Below, piece by piece: positions 1-10,545 of a stretch of DNA of 64,000 bases (position 1 is the stretch's first letter; every line of letters begins with the position of its first letter). This DNA is from Alpinimonas psychrophila (GTDB lineage: Bacteria; Actinomycetota; Actinomycetes; Actinomycetales; Microbacteriaceae). The DNA lies in assembly GCF_014137865.1 (NCBI RefSeq), contig NZ_JACGWU010000007.1, positions 48,582 to 112,581 on the forward strand, read 5' to 3'. The notes beneath the pieces are model-generated. The model had not been told where the DNA came from, searched no databases, and worked only from the letters and a program-made list of their open reading frames with translations. The translations under genes were made by a program, and so were the position numbers.

Positions 1-2
1 CC

Positions 3-242
3 CACCCTGCCGCAGCCCGGCTCTGGCAGGAATTCCTCTACAGCGACGAGGCCCAGAACCTCTGGCTAGCTGGTGGGGCACGCCCGGCGCGTGCGGATGC
101 GATGGCGTCAGCTGGCACTATCGATGCGACGTTGTTTGCCGCACTTCCCGCAACGCCGAAGGTAACGGTTGTTCCTTCTGCCAAGCAAAGTGCTGCCGCG
201 GCGACACTCCTTGGTGAGAAATGGGCAGCCGCTGTCAAGTAG
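3..242 (+). CDS. ABC transporter substrate-binding protein, C-terminal fragment
   Basis: The window opens inside this gene. An open frame runs from the first bases to a TAG at 240-242 with no in-frame stop, giving about 79 residues. It contains HPAAARLWQEFLYSDEAQ, which resembles the C-terminal segment of family 1 periplasmic-type binding proteins (iron, spermidine/putrescine or phosphonate type) where a late helix follows the HPxAA motif. It is followed by two permeases and an ATPase in the same direction, so it is the ligand-capturing lipoprotein or secreted component of that importer. The N-terminus, signal peptide and ligand-binding residues lie outside the window, so the substrate cannot be inferred from this piece. 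Confidence 0.8.
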   Translation, partial: HPAAARLWQEFLYSDEAQNLWLAGGARPARADAMASAGTIDATLFAALPATPKVTVVPSAKQSAAAATLLGEKWAAAVK

Positions 243-1095
243 AAATCCTCGTGGAACGGCAGCAGCCTTAGGGCTGTTGCCGTTCGCGATCTATGTGTTG
301 CTCTTTCTTGCAGTGCCCACCCTGATCGCCATTGCCACGGGGTTTTTTGACAAAGCGGGTTCGTTTACGCTCGATACTGTGGCGGCACTGGGCAGTCCAG
401 TGGTCATCAGCACGTTCTTCAACTCATTCTGGTTGTCTTCTTTGACCGCCGTGCTCGGAGCCGTGCTAGGCGCTTTAGCCTGTTACGCGCTCCTCAGTGC
501 GAGACCCGATGGCTCACTCCGAATCGCCGTTGATTCCGTGAGCGGGGTCCTGGCGCAATTTGGTGGCGTCATGCTTGCGTTCGCCTTCATCGCAACAATC
601 GGCATCCAAGGAATGGTGACGGTCTGGCTGCGCGACACTTTCGGCGTCGACATTTACACGAATGGCGTGTGGCTTTACGAAATGCCAGGCCTCGTTCTCC
701 CCTACATCTACTTCCAAGTGCCCCTCATGATCATCACATTCATGCCCGCAGTTCAAGCTCTGAAGCCACAGTGGGCGGAGGCTAACGCAACGCTCGGGGG
801 AACCCGGGCGAGTTACTGGTTTCGCATAGCGTTCCCCGTTTTGGCTCCATCATTTTTCGGGAGCCTCTTACTCCTGTTCGCCAATGCTTTCTCGTCCTAC
901 GCCACAGCGGCCGCCCTGAGCAGTCAAGGATCGGAGATTGTGCCCCTACAGATACGCGCAGCGCTAACGAGTGAAACGCTCTTGGGACGAGAGAATTTGG
1001 CCGGTGCCCTTGCGCTGGGGATGATCGCCGTCATGGTTGTCGTGATGCTCAGTTACTCGGCGCTTCAATCGCGTGCTGCACGGTGGCAGCAATGA
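214..1095 (+). CDS. ABC transporter permease (first of pair)
   Basis: This is an inner-membrane permease of the Fe3+/polyamine/phosphonate importer class, with about six hydrophobic segments. The first is the run after LGLLPFAIYVLLFLAVP, and the others are spread to the C-terminus. The cytoplasmic EAA-type loop reads EANATLGGTRASYWFRIAFP at roughly residues 190-210, the site that docks the ATPase. A GTG at 214 places a short cytoplasmic tail before the first membrane segment and overlaps the binding-protein gene by 29 nt. An ATG at 169 in the same frame is possible but would overlap by 74 nt. The stop overlaps the next permease start (ATGA), which indicates translational coupling. The substrate is unknown. 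Confidence 0.85.
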   Translation: MRNGQPLSSRNPRGTAAALGLLPFAIYVLLFLAVPTLIAIATGFFDKAGSFTLDTVAALGSPVVISTFFNSFWLSSLTAVLGAVLGALACYALLSARPDGSLRIAVDSVSGVLAQFGGVMLAFAFIATIGIQGMVTVWLRDTFGVDIYTNGVWLYEMPGLVLPYIYFQVPLMIITFMPAVQALKPQWAEANATLGGTRASYWFRIAFPVLAPSFFGSLLLLFANAFSSYATAAALSSQGSEIVPLQIRAALTSETLLGRENLAGALALGMIAVMVVVMLSYSALQSRAARWQQ

Positions 1096-1943
1096 GTCCT
1101 GTCTTGTCCCGTCGCGGGGACGTCGCCCACGCACCCTCGCGCGCCGTCAGCATCATTATTTTGGCCGTCATTGGCGTCCTCTTTGCGATTCCAATCCTGG
1201 CAATGGTCGAATTCACGTTGCGCGCAGGGCTCTCGGGCGGCCACGATTTCTCACGATGGATCGCCCTTTTCCAGGGCGGTTTTACGGGTACCTATCGCAC
1301 GGTGCTGGTGGCCCTCGGCAATTCGCTGGGTCTCGCTATGGGCACCGTCGCCATCGTACTGATATTGCTTGTCCCAACGATGCTCCTGCTGCACATCAGA
1401 TTTCCTCGGCTGCGCCGAGTGATGGAATTCATTTGCATCCTGCCAATCAGCATTCCGGCGATCGTGCTCGTTGTTGGCCTAGCTCCCGTGTACTCCGTGG
1501 TGGCTCGCCTGTTTGGTAGCGGCGTGTGGACCCTAGCTTTTGCATATGGCATCACAGTTCTTCCCTTCGCGTACCGCGCGATCCAATCCAACATTGATGG
1601 CGTTGATGTCCGTACATTGAGTGAGGCAGCCCGCTCGCTTGGAGCAGGTTGGTGGAGCGTCCTCCTCTTGGTTCTGGTTCCAAACCTGCGGCGAGGTCTC
1701 CTCGCGGGTACTTTCATTTCGGTTGCAGTCGTGCTCGGTGAGTTCACGATCGCTTCTCTTCTGAACCGGATCAACCTCCAGACCGCGCTTCTTGTCGTCA
1801 GCAAGGCTGATCCCTATGTGGCCGTCATTTTGTCATTACTGGCGCTCATTTTTGCGTTCCTCCTCCTGCTTGCCATTGGCCGCCTTGGAGCGGAGCGCAG
1901 GGTTCCAGTACGAGAGCGTTCCCGAGTGAAAGGTAAGTCATGA
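1092..1943 (+). CDS. ABC transporter permease (second of pair)
   Basis: This is the second membrane subunit of the same importer, 283 residues. Hydrophobic segments begin with SIIILAVIGVLFAIPILAMV near residue 20. The EAA-type coupling loop EAARSLGAGWWSVLLLVLVP lies near residues 180-200. The ATG at 1092 overlaps the preceding TGA in an ATGA junction, so it is preferred to a GTG nine bases upstream. The C-terminus is basic (ERRVPVRERSRVKGK). Its own stop again overlaps the ATPase start by four bases. The two permeases would form a heterodimeric channel. It is related to PotC/FbpB-type subunits, but the ligand is not predictable from sequence alone. Confidence 0.87.
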   Translation: MSPVLSRRGDVAHAPSRAVSIIILAVIGVLFAIPILAMVEFTLRAGLSGGHDFSRWIALFQGGFTGTYRTVLVALGNSLGLAMGTVAIVLILLVPTMLLLHIRFPRLRRVMEFICILPISIPAIVLVVGLAPVYSVVARLFGSGVWTLAFAYGITVLPFAYRAIQSNIDGVDVRTLSEAARSLGAGWWSVLLLVLVPNLRRGLLAGTFISVAVVLGEFTIASLLNRINLQTALLVVSKADPYVAVILSLLALIFAFLLLLAIGRLGAERRVPVRERSRVKGKS

Positions 1944-3001
1944 GTCAGACAGAGTCTCCCGTGCGTTCAGGTTCGGTAGTCGAATTCACCGGTGTCATGA
2001 AGGAGTTTGCCGGTCACCGAGCCTTAGCGGGTCTAGATTTGACACTTCATGCAGGCGAACTAGTTGCGTTGCTGGGCCCCAGCGGTTGCGGGAAAACTAC
2101 TGCCCTCCGTGTTCTGGCCGGACTCGAATCCACGGATGACGGCACCATTTTGATCAATGGCACGGATATCTCGACACTGCCCACGAGTAAGCGCGATATG
2201 GGAATGGTCTTTCAGTCATATTCGCTCTTTCCGCACCTTAGCGCCGGGGAGAACGTCGAATTTGGCCTGCGCATGCGCAAAGTCAATGCTGCCGAGCGGC
2301 GGCGGCGGGCACTGGATGCCCTCCACCTTGTTGGACTTGATGGTCACTATGACCGCTATGCACACCAACTTTCGGGCGGGCAACAGCAGCGTGTCGCCCT
2401 TGCAAGGGCGCTCGTCACCGAACCGCGCGTTCTCCTTCTGGATGAGCCCTTGTCGGCGCTGGATGCCAAAGTCCGAGTGCAGCTCCGAGAAGAGATTCGG
2501 CGGATCCAGACTGAACTTGGGATTACGACCCTTTTTGTGACTCACGATCAAGACGAGGCGCTCGCCATCGCAGACCGAGTGGCGGTCATGCGAGCAGGAG
2601 TCATCGAGCAAATTGGAACGCCGGAGGAACTCTATGCTCGACCCTCGTCTCCTTTCGTCGCAGATTTTGTCGGCCTGAGTAACCACGTTGCTGGCATCGT
2701 GAGAGGGGGGGTCGTGGAAGTTTATGGAATAGCGCTCCCTCTAGTTGACCCATCCCACCCGGATGGACCGGTGCGCGTCTACCTTCGCCCGGAGGACATT
2801 GAACTCGCTTCTGAGGGCATCGCGGGCATAGTGATCGCTACGAGTTTCCTCGGGTCCCTTCGCCGCACGAGCGTGCGCCTTGAGGACGACACTGTACTCT
2901 TCGTTCAACACAGTGTCCTACTTAATCCGCTGCTGGGCGAGCGGGTACACCTTCGCTTGACCGGGGCACCGGTGACGGTCGAAGTCCTTGAGTATGTCTA
3001 G
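1940..3001 (+). CDS. ABC transporter ATP-binding protein (PotA/FbpC type)
   Basis: This is the cytoplasmic ATPase that powers the importer encoded just upstream, 353 residues. The Walker A motif GPSGCGKTT sits at residues 46-54. The Q-loop is in VFQSYSLFPHL, the signature is LSGGQQQRVALARAL, and Walker B is LLLDEPLSALD followed by a switch histidine in FVTHDQDEALAIADRV. The last 110 residues (PEDIELASEG and after) look like a TOBE domain, typical of PotA, FbpC and related proteins for polyamine, iron or phosphonate uptake. The start overlaps the previous stop (ATGA). All catalytic motifs are intact. The ligand remains open because the binding-protein gene is cut by the window edge. Confidence 0.92.
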   Translation: MSQTESPVRSGSVVEFTGVMKEFAGHRALAGLDLTLHAGELVALLGPSGCGKTTALRVLAGLESTDDGTILINGTDISTLPTSKRDMGMVFQSYSLFPHLSAGENVEFGLRMRKVNAAERRRRALDALHLVGLDGHYDRYAHQLSGGQQQRVALARALVTEPRVLLLDEPLSALDAKVRVQLREEIRRIQTELGITTLFVTHDQDEALAIADRVAVMRAGVIEQIGTPEELYARPSSPFVADFVGLSNHVAGIVRGGVVEVYGIALPLVDPSHPDGPVRVYLRPEDIELASEGIAGIVIATSFLGSLRRTSVRLEDDTVLFVQHSVLLNPLLGERVHLRLTGAPVTVEVLEYV

Positions 3002-3066
3002 CTCATCGACATCCGGGAGTTACGCCTTGCCTTCGCCCTGTTTTGCAACTTCGCTTGTTATGGTGA

Positions 3067-3095
3067 AGGGGTCCGTGCCTCGAGACCCCTAGGAG
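3067..3095 (+). promoter_or_regulatory. Hairpin abutting the ribosome binding site of the M23 peptidase gene
   Basis: AGGGGTC (3067-3073) and GACCCCT (3084-3090) form a perfect 7-bp stem with a 10-nt loop, followed directly by AGGAG (3091-3095). AGGAG lies seven bases before the ATG at 3103 and only one base before the ATG at 3097, so it selects 3103 as the start. The hairpin could affect ribosome access or be incidental. No known riboswitch fold is recognisable in the 90 bases available upstream. Confidence 0.35.
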
Positions 3096-3102
3096 AATGC
3101 GC

Positions 3103-4401
3103 ATGAGCAGAACTACCGGAGCGCGTTTTGCGTCCGCTCTGTCCTTGCGAAAGACCCGTATTCAGTGGGGTGTAGCCGCATTTTCCGTGTTTGCCTTGGC
3201 TATGGGGATGTTTGTTTCCTCCCCGGCCTACGCCGTCGACTACCCCTCGTGGGGTGACGTGCAGAACGCCAAAGCCAACGAATCGGCAAAAAATGCTCAG
3301 GTCGCCAATATTCAAAGTTTGATCGCAAACCTCCAAACCGAGGTGACGGCGGCCCGGGCGCTCGCGGAACAGCGCGGCGGCGAGTTCTTAGATGCTCAGG
3401 CGAAATTTGATACTGCTGATCAGCGCTCCCAGCAGTTGGAAGCTCAAGCGGCCGCTAGCCAGGCAAAGGCAGATCAAGCCACAACGCAGGCCGGTCGATT
3501 GGCAGCGCAGCTGTATCGCTCCGGCGGCAGCGACCTCAGCGTGAACTTGTTAATGGAGAAGTCTTCTGCCGGTGCCGATGAACTCCTAGCCAAGCTCGGC
3601 AGCATGTCCAAGCTCGTGCAGCGCTCCAGCGACATTTATGAGACCGCTCTGGCGGCCAAGAACGAAGCACAATCCCTCTCCGATCAGGCCGTCATCGCCA
3701 CGACGGAACGCGAGAAGCTTCGCGTGGCGGCACAGGCCGCTATGCAGGCGGCGACGGATGCCAGCGCGGCGGCAGATGCGAAACTTGCCGAAAGTCAGTC
3801 CCAATCAATGATTTTGAGCGCGCAACTGGCGGCGCTCCAAGACACGACCGCCACGACAGTTTCTGGGTATGAAGCCGGTGTTGCCGAACGTGCGCGCTTG
3901 GAACTCATTGCTCGCCAGGAGGCTGCCGCGGCGGCGGCTGCCGAAGCCGCCGCGCGTGGTGTTTCAATTTCGGATGCTGGGTGGACCAACCCTGTTCCGA
4001 ACGCTTACATCAGCGACACCTATGGCCCGCGCACGAACTTCTACATCCCGGGGGTTGGGTGGACCGGTAGTTTTCACAATGCGACTGACCTCGCCGCCGG
4101 CTGCGGTTCTCCTGTCTATGCAGCGTCAAGCGGCACTGTGACCTATGCGGGCGGCGCGAGCGGCTACGGAAACCTTCTCGTGATCAACCACGGCGGGGGA
4201 GTATCCTCGGCCTATGGTCACCTTCAGACGGGCGGTTTTGCTGTGAGCACGGGCCAGTGGGTGACCGTGGGTCAACTTGTTGCTCGCGTCGGCGCCACCG
4301 GGCTTGCCACCGGTTGCCACACGCACTTCGAGATTCGCATCGGCGGCGGAACGACCGATCCTCAGCCCTTCATGTCTGACCGCGGAGTCTGGTTAGGTTA
4401 G
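3103..4401 (+). CDS. Secreted M23 family peptidoglycan endopeptidase with coiled coil
   Basis: This 432-residue protein is exported and probably hydrolyses peptidoglycan cross-links. An N-terminal signal peptide (basic start, hydrophobic core near residues 23-40) ends in SSPAYA. A long alanine- and glutamine-rich coiled coil follows to about residue 275, like the EnvC/NlpD type of regulated hydrolase. The C-terminal LytM/M23 domain has the zinc ligands in HNATD (HxxxD) and CHTHFEIR (HxH), so it looks catalytically intact. Start 3103 is chosen because AGGAG is seven bases upstream. It is convergent with ppa across a 19-bp hairpin. Its partner that relieves coiled-coil inhibition is not visible here. 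Confidence 0.9.
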   Translation: MSRTTGARFASALSLRKTRIQWGVAAFSVFALAMGMFVSSPAYAVDYPSWGDVQNAKANESAKNAQVANIQSLIANLQTEVTAARALAEQRGGEFLDAQAKFDTADQRSQQLEAQAAASQAKADQATTQAGRLAAQLYRSGGSDLSVNLLMEKSSAGADELLAKLGSMSKLVQRSSDIYETALAAKNEAQSLSDQAVIATTEREKLRVAAQAAMQAATDASAAADAKLAESQSQSMILSAQLAALQDTTATTVSGYEAGVAERARLELIARQEAAAAAAAEAAARGVSISDAGWTNPVPNAYISDTYGPRTNFYIPGVGWTGSFHNATDLAAGCGSPVYAASSGTVTYAGGASGYGNLLVINHGGGVSSAYGHLQTGGFAVSTGQWVTVGQLVARVGATGLATGCHTHFEIRIGGGTTDPQPFMSDRGVWLG

Positions 4402-4415
4402 TTTTTTTCGAAGAA

Positions 4416-4457
4416 ACAGTACAGGCGCCCACTCGAATGAGTGGGCGCCTGTACTGT
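4416..4457. terminator. Perfect 19-bp hairpin between convergent genes
   Basis: Bases 4416-4434 and 4439-4457 are exact inverted complements around the loop GAAT, between the M23 peptidase and ppa, which converge here. No strong U-tract follows on either strand, so it would act as an intrinsic-like bidirectional terminator of the kind common in GC-rich actinobacteria. Confidence 0.7.
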
Positions 4458-4492
4458 TGTGGCGCCAGTTAAAAAAGCACGCCGGCACGGCT

Positions 4493-4993
4493 CTAATGTT
4501 CGGCGTGGCCTTCAGCCTTTAGGCGAGCGAAGCCATCGATGATGATCTGCTCGGCTTCTGCGGCGTTGCCCCAGCCCTCGATCTTCACGAACTTCTCGGG
4601 CTCGAGGTCCTTGTACCGGGCGAAGAAGTGCTCGATCTCTTTACGGGCCTGCTCGGGAACATCCGAAATGTCCTGAATGTGCGCCCAACGAGGGTCTTTG
4701 TGAGGAACCACGACGACCTTGGCATCGGAACCGGCCTCATCGCTCATGTTCAGCACGCCCACGGCGCGAACCTTGACGCCAACGCCCGGGAAGACAGGGT
4801 ATTCCAAGAGGACCAAAGCGTCAACGGGGTCACCGTCGAGGCCCAGGGTGTTCTCGAAGTAGCCGTAATCGGTGGGGTAGGCGAACGACGTAAACAGCAC
4901 GCGGTCCAGATAAACGCGACCGGTGAGGTGGTCAACTTCGTACTTGTTGCGACTTCCCTTGGGGATTTCAACAACGACGTCATATGCGGCCAC
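4493..4993 (-). CDS. ppa: Inorganic pyrophosphatase
   Basis: This is the cytosolic family I pyrophosphatase that hydrolyses PPi to two phosphates and so drives nucleic acid and aminoacyl-tRNA synthesis. It is 166 residues, the normal bacterial length. The family signature with the metal-binding aspartates is seen as DGDPVDALV near residue 52, and the active-site region also includes the early [12 protein letters not shown] stretch, with the lysine, arginine and glutamate ligands, and the later HKDPRW. The gene is transcribed divergently from tilS, with about 50 bp between the two starts. Nothing in the sequence departs from the family. Confidence 0.97.
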   Translation of the reverse strand: MAAYDVVVEIPKGSRNKYEVDHLTGRVYLDRVLFTSFAYPTDYGYFENTLGLDGDPVDALVLLEYPVFPGVGVKVRAVGVLNMSDEAGSDAKVVVVPHKDPRWAHIQDISDVPEQARKEIEHFFARYKDLEPEKFVKIEGWGNAAEAEQIIIDGFARLKAEGHAEH

Positions 4994-5044
4994 GGGCAGA
5001 CTCCTTCAAACTCTGTAGGCGGTGTACTGGAATAACGTTACTGG

Positions 5045-6112
5045 ATGAGCACAATTCGTCCCCGCCTCACCCCTGCCATGGCCGACGTTCGACGGGCCGT
5101 GCGCGAGATGCTGGCCGATATTTTTCCGGATGCCCGCGAGAGCTCTGAAGAGTCTGCACATTCTCTGCCTGCCGCTCAAGATTTCGCCCCTGTGGGTGCC
5201 CCCCTCCTCCTGGTTGCCCTCAGCGGCGGGGCGGATTCTCTTGCCTTGGCGTCCGCCCTCGCCTTTGAGGCTCCCCGGGCCGGCCTGCGAGCGGGCGCCG
5301 TCATCGTTAACCACAACCTGCAAGCTGGGTCTGCTGCCGTTGCCGATCGGGCCGCTGAGCAGGCCCACTCGCTGGGCCTTGACCCCGTGCTCATCCGCAC
5401 CGTGGAAGTTTTGCCAGCCTCGGGGCCCGAGGCCGACGCTCGTTCCGCACGTTACGCAGCGCTAGCAGCGGCTCGCGACGATTCGGGAGCAGCCGCGGTG
5501 CTGCTCGGGCACACGCTAGACGATCAAGCTGAGACGGTTCTGCTCGGCCTCACCCGCGGTGCAGGCCCCACGAGCCTTGCCGGTATGAGCCCCGTTTCGG
5601 GTTTTTACCTCCGGCCGCTCTTGGGCATCCGAAGAAGCGCGACCGAGTCGGCCTGCGCCGATCAAGGCCTCGAACCCTGGAACGACCCTCACAATGTCGA
5701 TCCGACGTACACGCGGGTGCGCATCCGTCACACCGTCATGCCGGTCCTCGAAAAAGAACTCGGTCCCGGAATCGCGGAGGCCCTCGTCCGCACTGCTGAG
5801 CACCTGCGGGAGGACGCGGCCACCCTCGACTCACTCGCCAACGACTTGATGCAGGGGCTCATCATGCCCGGGGCCGGGCCGGAGGTTGCCCTCGACGCTA
5901 ATGCTCTAGCCGACGCCCCGCGGGCCATTTACACGCGCGTCATCCGTGCCGTCGCGCTCGCGGCATTTGGGGTGAGCCTCACGAGCGCCCACACCGCGGC
6001 AATCTCCTTGTTGGTGACGAACTGGCACGGCCAAGGCGCGGCCCATGTCCCGGGCATTAGAGTTGAGAGACAGGGTTTCCGCCTTGTTTTTGTACCAACG
6101 GAAAGCGAATAA
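5045..6112 (+). CDS. tilS: tRNA(Ile)-lysidine synthase
   Basis: TilS ligates lysine to C34 of the CAU-anticodon isoleucine tRNA, so that it reads AUA rather than AUG. The P-loop-type motif SGGADSLALASALA lies near residues 59-72, where it activates the tRNA base with ATP. NHNLQAGS and GHTLDDQAETVLLGLTRG are the further conserved N-type ATPase motifs. The protein is 355 residues, the shorter form usual in actinobacteria, which lacks a long C-terminal extension. It lies just upstream of hpt and ftsH, a very widely conserved order. The stop at 6110-6112 is seven bases before the hpt ATG, so the two are probably cotranscribed. Confidence 0.95.
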   Translation: MSTIRPRLTPAMADVRRAVREMLADIFPDARESSEESAHSLPAAQDFAPVGAPLLLVALSGGADSLALASALAFEAPRAGLRAGAVIVNHNLQAGSAAVADRAAEQAHSLGLDPVLIRTVEVLPASGPEADARSARYAALAAARDDSGAAAVLLGHTLDDQAETVLLGLTRGAGPTSLAGMSPVSGFYLRPLLGIRRSATESACADQGLEPWNDPHNVDPTYTRVRIRHTVMPVLEKELGPGIAEALVRTAEHLREDAATLDSLANDLMQGLIMPGAGPEVALDANALADAPRAIYTRVIRAVALAAFGVSLTSAHTAAISLLVTNWHGQGAAHVPGIRVERQGFRLVFVPTESE

Positions 6113-6119
6113 GGCCCCC

Positions 6120-6689
6120 ATGGAACTGAGCGACGTACAAGCGGACATCACCAAAGTTCTCTATACCGAGCAGGAGTTGCAGGAGCGTCTCGCCGTGCTC
6201 GCTCGCCGGATTGAGACCGACTATGAGGGCAAAGAACTTCTGCTCGTCGCCGTTCTCAAAGGAGCCGTCATGGTTCTCAGTGATCTCGCCCGCGAGCTCA
6301 AATTTCACGCCCACATGGACTTCATGGCGGTCAGTTCCTATGGTGCCAGTACGCAATCTTCCGGTGTCGTGCGCATCGTGAAAGACCTTGACGCCGACAT
6401 TGCCGGGCGCCACGTGCTCATCGTCGAGGACATCATCGATTCCGGCCTGACCCTGAACTGGCTGATCGGTAACCTGCAGTCGCGCGGGCCGGCCTCCATC
6501 GAAGTGTGTGCCATGTTGCGCAAACCGGATGCCGTCAAAGAGCCCGTAGACGTGAAATACCTTGGTTTCGACATCCCGAATGAATTCGTCGTCGGTTATG
6601 GACTGGACTTCGCCGAGGACTACCGCAACATTCGCGGCGTCGCGGTTTTGGCACCCCACGTCTACGGCGGCGAAGACCCCCACGCTTAA
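6120..6689 (+). CDS. hpt: Hypoxanthine phosphoribosyltransferase
   Basis: This enzyme salvages hypoxanthine, and usually guanine, by transfer of phosphoribosyl from PRPP, giving IMP and GMP. The PRPP-binding loop VEDIIDSGLTL lies near residues 101-111, and the flexible loop segment MAVSSYGAST precedes it. VVGYGLDFAEDYRN near the C-terminus matches the family. The ATG at 6120 gives 189 residues, the usual size. An upstream in-frame start at 6045 would run through the end of tilS and is less likely. It sits in the conserved tilS-hpt-ftsH order. Confidence 0.95.
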   Translation: MELSDVQADITKVLYTEQELQERLAVLARRIETDYEGKELLLVAVLKGAVMVLSDLARELKFHAHMDFMAVSSYGASTQSSGVVRIVKDLDADIAGRHVLIVEDIIDSGLTLNWLIGNLQSRGPASIEVCAMLRKPDAVKEPVDVKYLGFDIPNEFVVGYGLDFAEDYRNIRGVAVLAPHVYGGEDPHA

Positions 6690-6753
6690 GCAATTCCGCC
6701 CTCGGCAAACACTCAGCAGTTTGCTCTTCTCGCACCGATAGATTTAGGTCACC

Positions 6754-8751
<1,998 letters not shown>

Positions 8752-8760
8752 GCTTAACGT

Positions 8761-9330
8761 ATGACTGTCGACAAGGCCCGCATTGAAGCGGCTGTCGTGG
8801 AACTCCTTCATGCCATTGGGGAAGACCCGAAGCGTGCAGGCCTGACAACGACGCCCACCCGCGTGGCTGAGGCCTACGCAGAGTTCTTTGCCGGCATCGG
8901 GGCAGACCCTCTGGATCACCTTCAGGAAACGCTCGCCGTGTCGGAGCTTTCCGATGCTGTGGTCCTGACAGACATTGCCTTTCGTTCTATTTGCGAACAC
9001 CACCTTCTCCCGTTCATTGGGGTCGCCCACGTGGCGTACCTCCCCTTGAACAAAGTCGTCGGCCTCGGCAAACTGCCCCGCGTCGTGGCCACTATCGCAG
9101 CGCGCCCCCAGGTGCAGGAACGCTTGACCGAACAGATTGCTGATGCCCTCGAAGAGGGCCTTGGTGCTCGGGGAGTCTTGGTCGTATTGGACGCGGCTCA
9201 TCAATGCGTTGCCGCTCGCGGGCTCGAACAGCCCAACACGCGCACCATCACGATGGCATCGCGCGGACATCTCTCCGACGTTCATGCCCGGGCCGAATTG
9301 ATGGCACTCATCGGAGGCCCCCGTGGCTAA
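8761..9330 (+). CDS. folE: GTP cyclohydrolase I
   Basis: FolE opens the pterin branch of folate synthesis by turning GTP into 7,8-dihydroneopterin triphosphate and formate. The zinc-binding and active-site region FRSICEHHLLPFIG is near residues 75-88, and VVLDAAHQCVAARG near residue 140-153 supplies the second zinc cysteine. The length of 189 residues is normal. The stop overlaps the GTG start of folP by 8 nt, so the four folate genes that follow are translationally linked to it. The start codon ATG is nine bases after the ftsH stop. Confidence 0.96.
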   Translation: MTVDKARIEAAVVELLHAIGEDPKRAGLTTTPTRVAEAYAEFFAGIGADPLDHLQETLAVSELSDAVVLTDIAFRSICEHHLLPFIGVAHVAYLPLNKVVGLGKLPRVVATIAARPQVQERLTEQIADALEEGLGARGVLVVLDAAHQCVAARGLEQPNTRTITMASRGHLSDVHARAELMALIGGPRG

Positions 9331-10168
9331 GCCGGCCCCCCGGCGCACTCTCATCATGGGTGTGCTGAATGTCACGCCCGACTCTTTTAGCGACGGTGGT
9401 GAGTATCTTGACACCGAGGCCGCGATCAAACGCGGGATGCAGTTGGTCGAGGAAGGTGCCGACATCATCGACGTTGGTGGCGAGTCCACTCGCCCAGGGG
9501 CCGCCCGGGTCACCCTCGAACAGGAGCAACTTCGGGTCATTCCCGTTATCGGCGCCCTCGTGCGGGCGGGAGCCACCGTGAGTGTCGACACCATGAACGC
9601 ATCGACGGCACTGCAAGCCGTTGACTTTGGAGCAAAGTACATCAACGATGTGTCGGGAGGAATCGCCGATTTCTTCATGGCACGTGTCGTTCGCGAGTCT
9701 GATGCCATGTTTATCGCCAGTCACTGGCGGGGGCATTCCGTGGAGATGGATGCCCAAGCGCTCTACAAAGATGCGCCGAGTGACATCACGCGAGAGCTGG
9801 GTGCGCGCGTCGCGGCACTTCTCGCCGATGGCGTCCGGCCAGAGCAGCTCGTCGTGGACCCTGGCCTTGGCTTTGCCAAAAATGCCGAGCACAACTGGCA
9901 GATGCTGGGGCGTCTCGGTGACCTTTTGGCGCTGGGGTACCCCCTCCTCGTCGGGGCCTCACGCAAACGTTTCTTGAGCTCGCTCTTACCCGATGACGCC
10001 ACCATGGAGGACCGTGACGCTGCAACCGTCGCTGTCAGCGTGCTGGCCGCTCAGGCCGGAGCCTGGGGAGTCCGCGTTCATGCCGTAGCCCGCACGTACG
10101 CAGCACTGCGAGTCCTCGAGTCGTGGGAGCACGGCGCCGCTTTCCGAGCCCAAGGAGCCGGCGCATGA
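9323..10168 (+). CDS. folP: Dihydropteroate synthase
   Basis: FolP condenses 6-hydroxymethyl-dihydropterin pyrophosphate with p-aminobenzoate to give dihydropteroate, and it is the target of sulfonamides. The first family signature GVLNVTPDSFSDGG starts near residue 12, and the second, GADIIDVGGESTRPGA, follows near residue 46. The later GASRKRFL is also conserved. The GTG at 9323 follows a CGGAGG ribosome site inside folE at 9312-9317, so the reading frame overlap is real. The stop overlaps the ATG of folB (ATGA). The protein is 281 residues, a normal length. Confidence 0.96.
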   Translation: MAKPAPRRTLIMGVLNVTPDSFSDGGEYLDTEAAIKRGMQLVEEGADIIDVGGESTRPGAARVTLEQEQLRVIPVIGALVRAGATVSVDTMNASTALQAVDFGAKYINDVSGGIADFFMARVVRESDAMFIASHWRGHSVEMDAQALYKDAPSDITRELGARVAALLADGVRPEQLVVDPGLGFAKNAEHNWQMLGRLGDLLALGYPLLVGASRKRFLSSLLPDDATMEDRDAATVAVSVLAAQAGAWGVRVHAVARTYAALRVLESWEHGAAFRAQGAGA

Positions 10169-10545
10169 ACGACGCATTCCCCCATACTGACCGGATCACG
10201 CTCACGGGCATCCGTGTTCAGGCACACCACGGGGTGTTCGACTTTGAGCGCGAAAACGGTCAAGAGTTCGTCGTCGATGTCATTGCCTGGCTCGACCTGT
10301 CCGCCGCTTCCGGGACCGATGATCTCTCGCGAACCGTGCATTACGGCGAACTGGCCGAAGAGGTTGCAGATGCCGTGGCCACCAGCCCGGTAGATCTCAT
10401 CGAGACGGTCGCCGAACGCGTCGCAAACGTCGTCTTGGGGCACGAGGCGGTCATGGTCACGGAGGTCACCATTCACAAGCCGCACGCTCCCATCTCGGTT
10501 CCTTTCGGAGATGTCTCGGTCACGATTGTGAGACGCCGCCGATGA
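10165..10545 (+). CDS. folB: Dihydroneopterin aldolase
   Basis: FolB cleaves dihydroneopterin to 6-hydroxymethyl-dihydropterin and glycolaldehyde, supplying the substrate of FolK. The ATG at 10165 overlaps the folP stop and is preceded by AAGGAG, giving 126 residues. The family motif HHGVFDFERENGQEF lies near the N-terminus and contains the pterin-pocket residues. The C-terminal VTIHKPHAPI carries the conserved lysine region. The stop overlaps the folK ATG (ATGA). An upstream in-frame start at 10123 inside folP is not needed. Confidence 0.95.
   Translation: MNDAFPHTDRITLTGIRVQAHHGVFDFERENGQEFVVDVIAWLDLSAASGTDDLSRTVHYGELAEEVADAVATSPVDLIETVAERVANVVLGHEAVMVTEVTIHKPHAPISVPFGDVSVTIVRRRR

Noticed and set aside
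3002..3096. A cyclic di-AMP riboswitch before the M23 peptidase gene
   Set aside because: Such riboswitches often control cell-wall peptidases in actinobacteria, but only about 95 bases are available and only one short hairpin is seen, not the needed multi-helix core.
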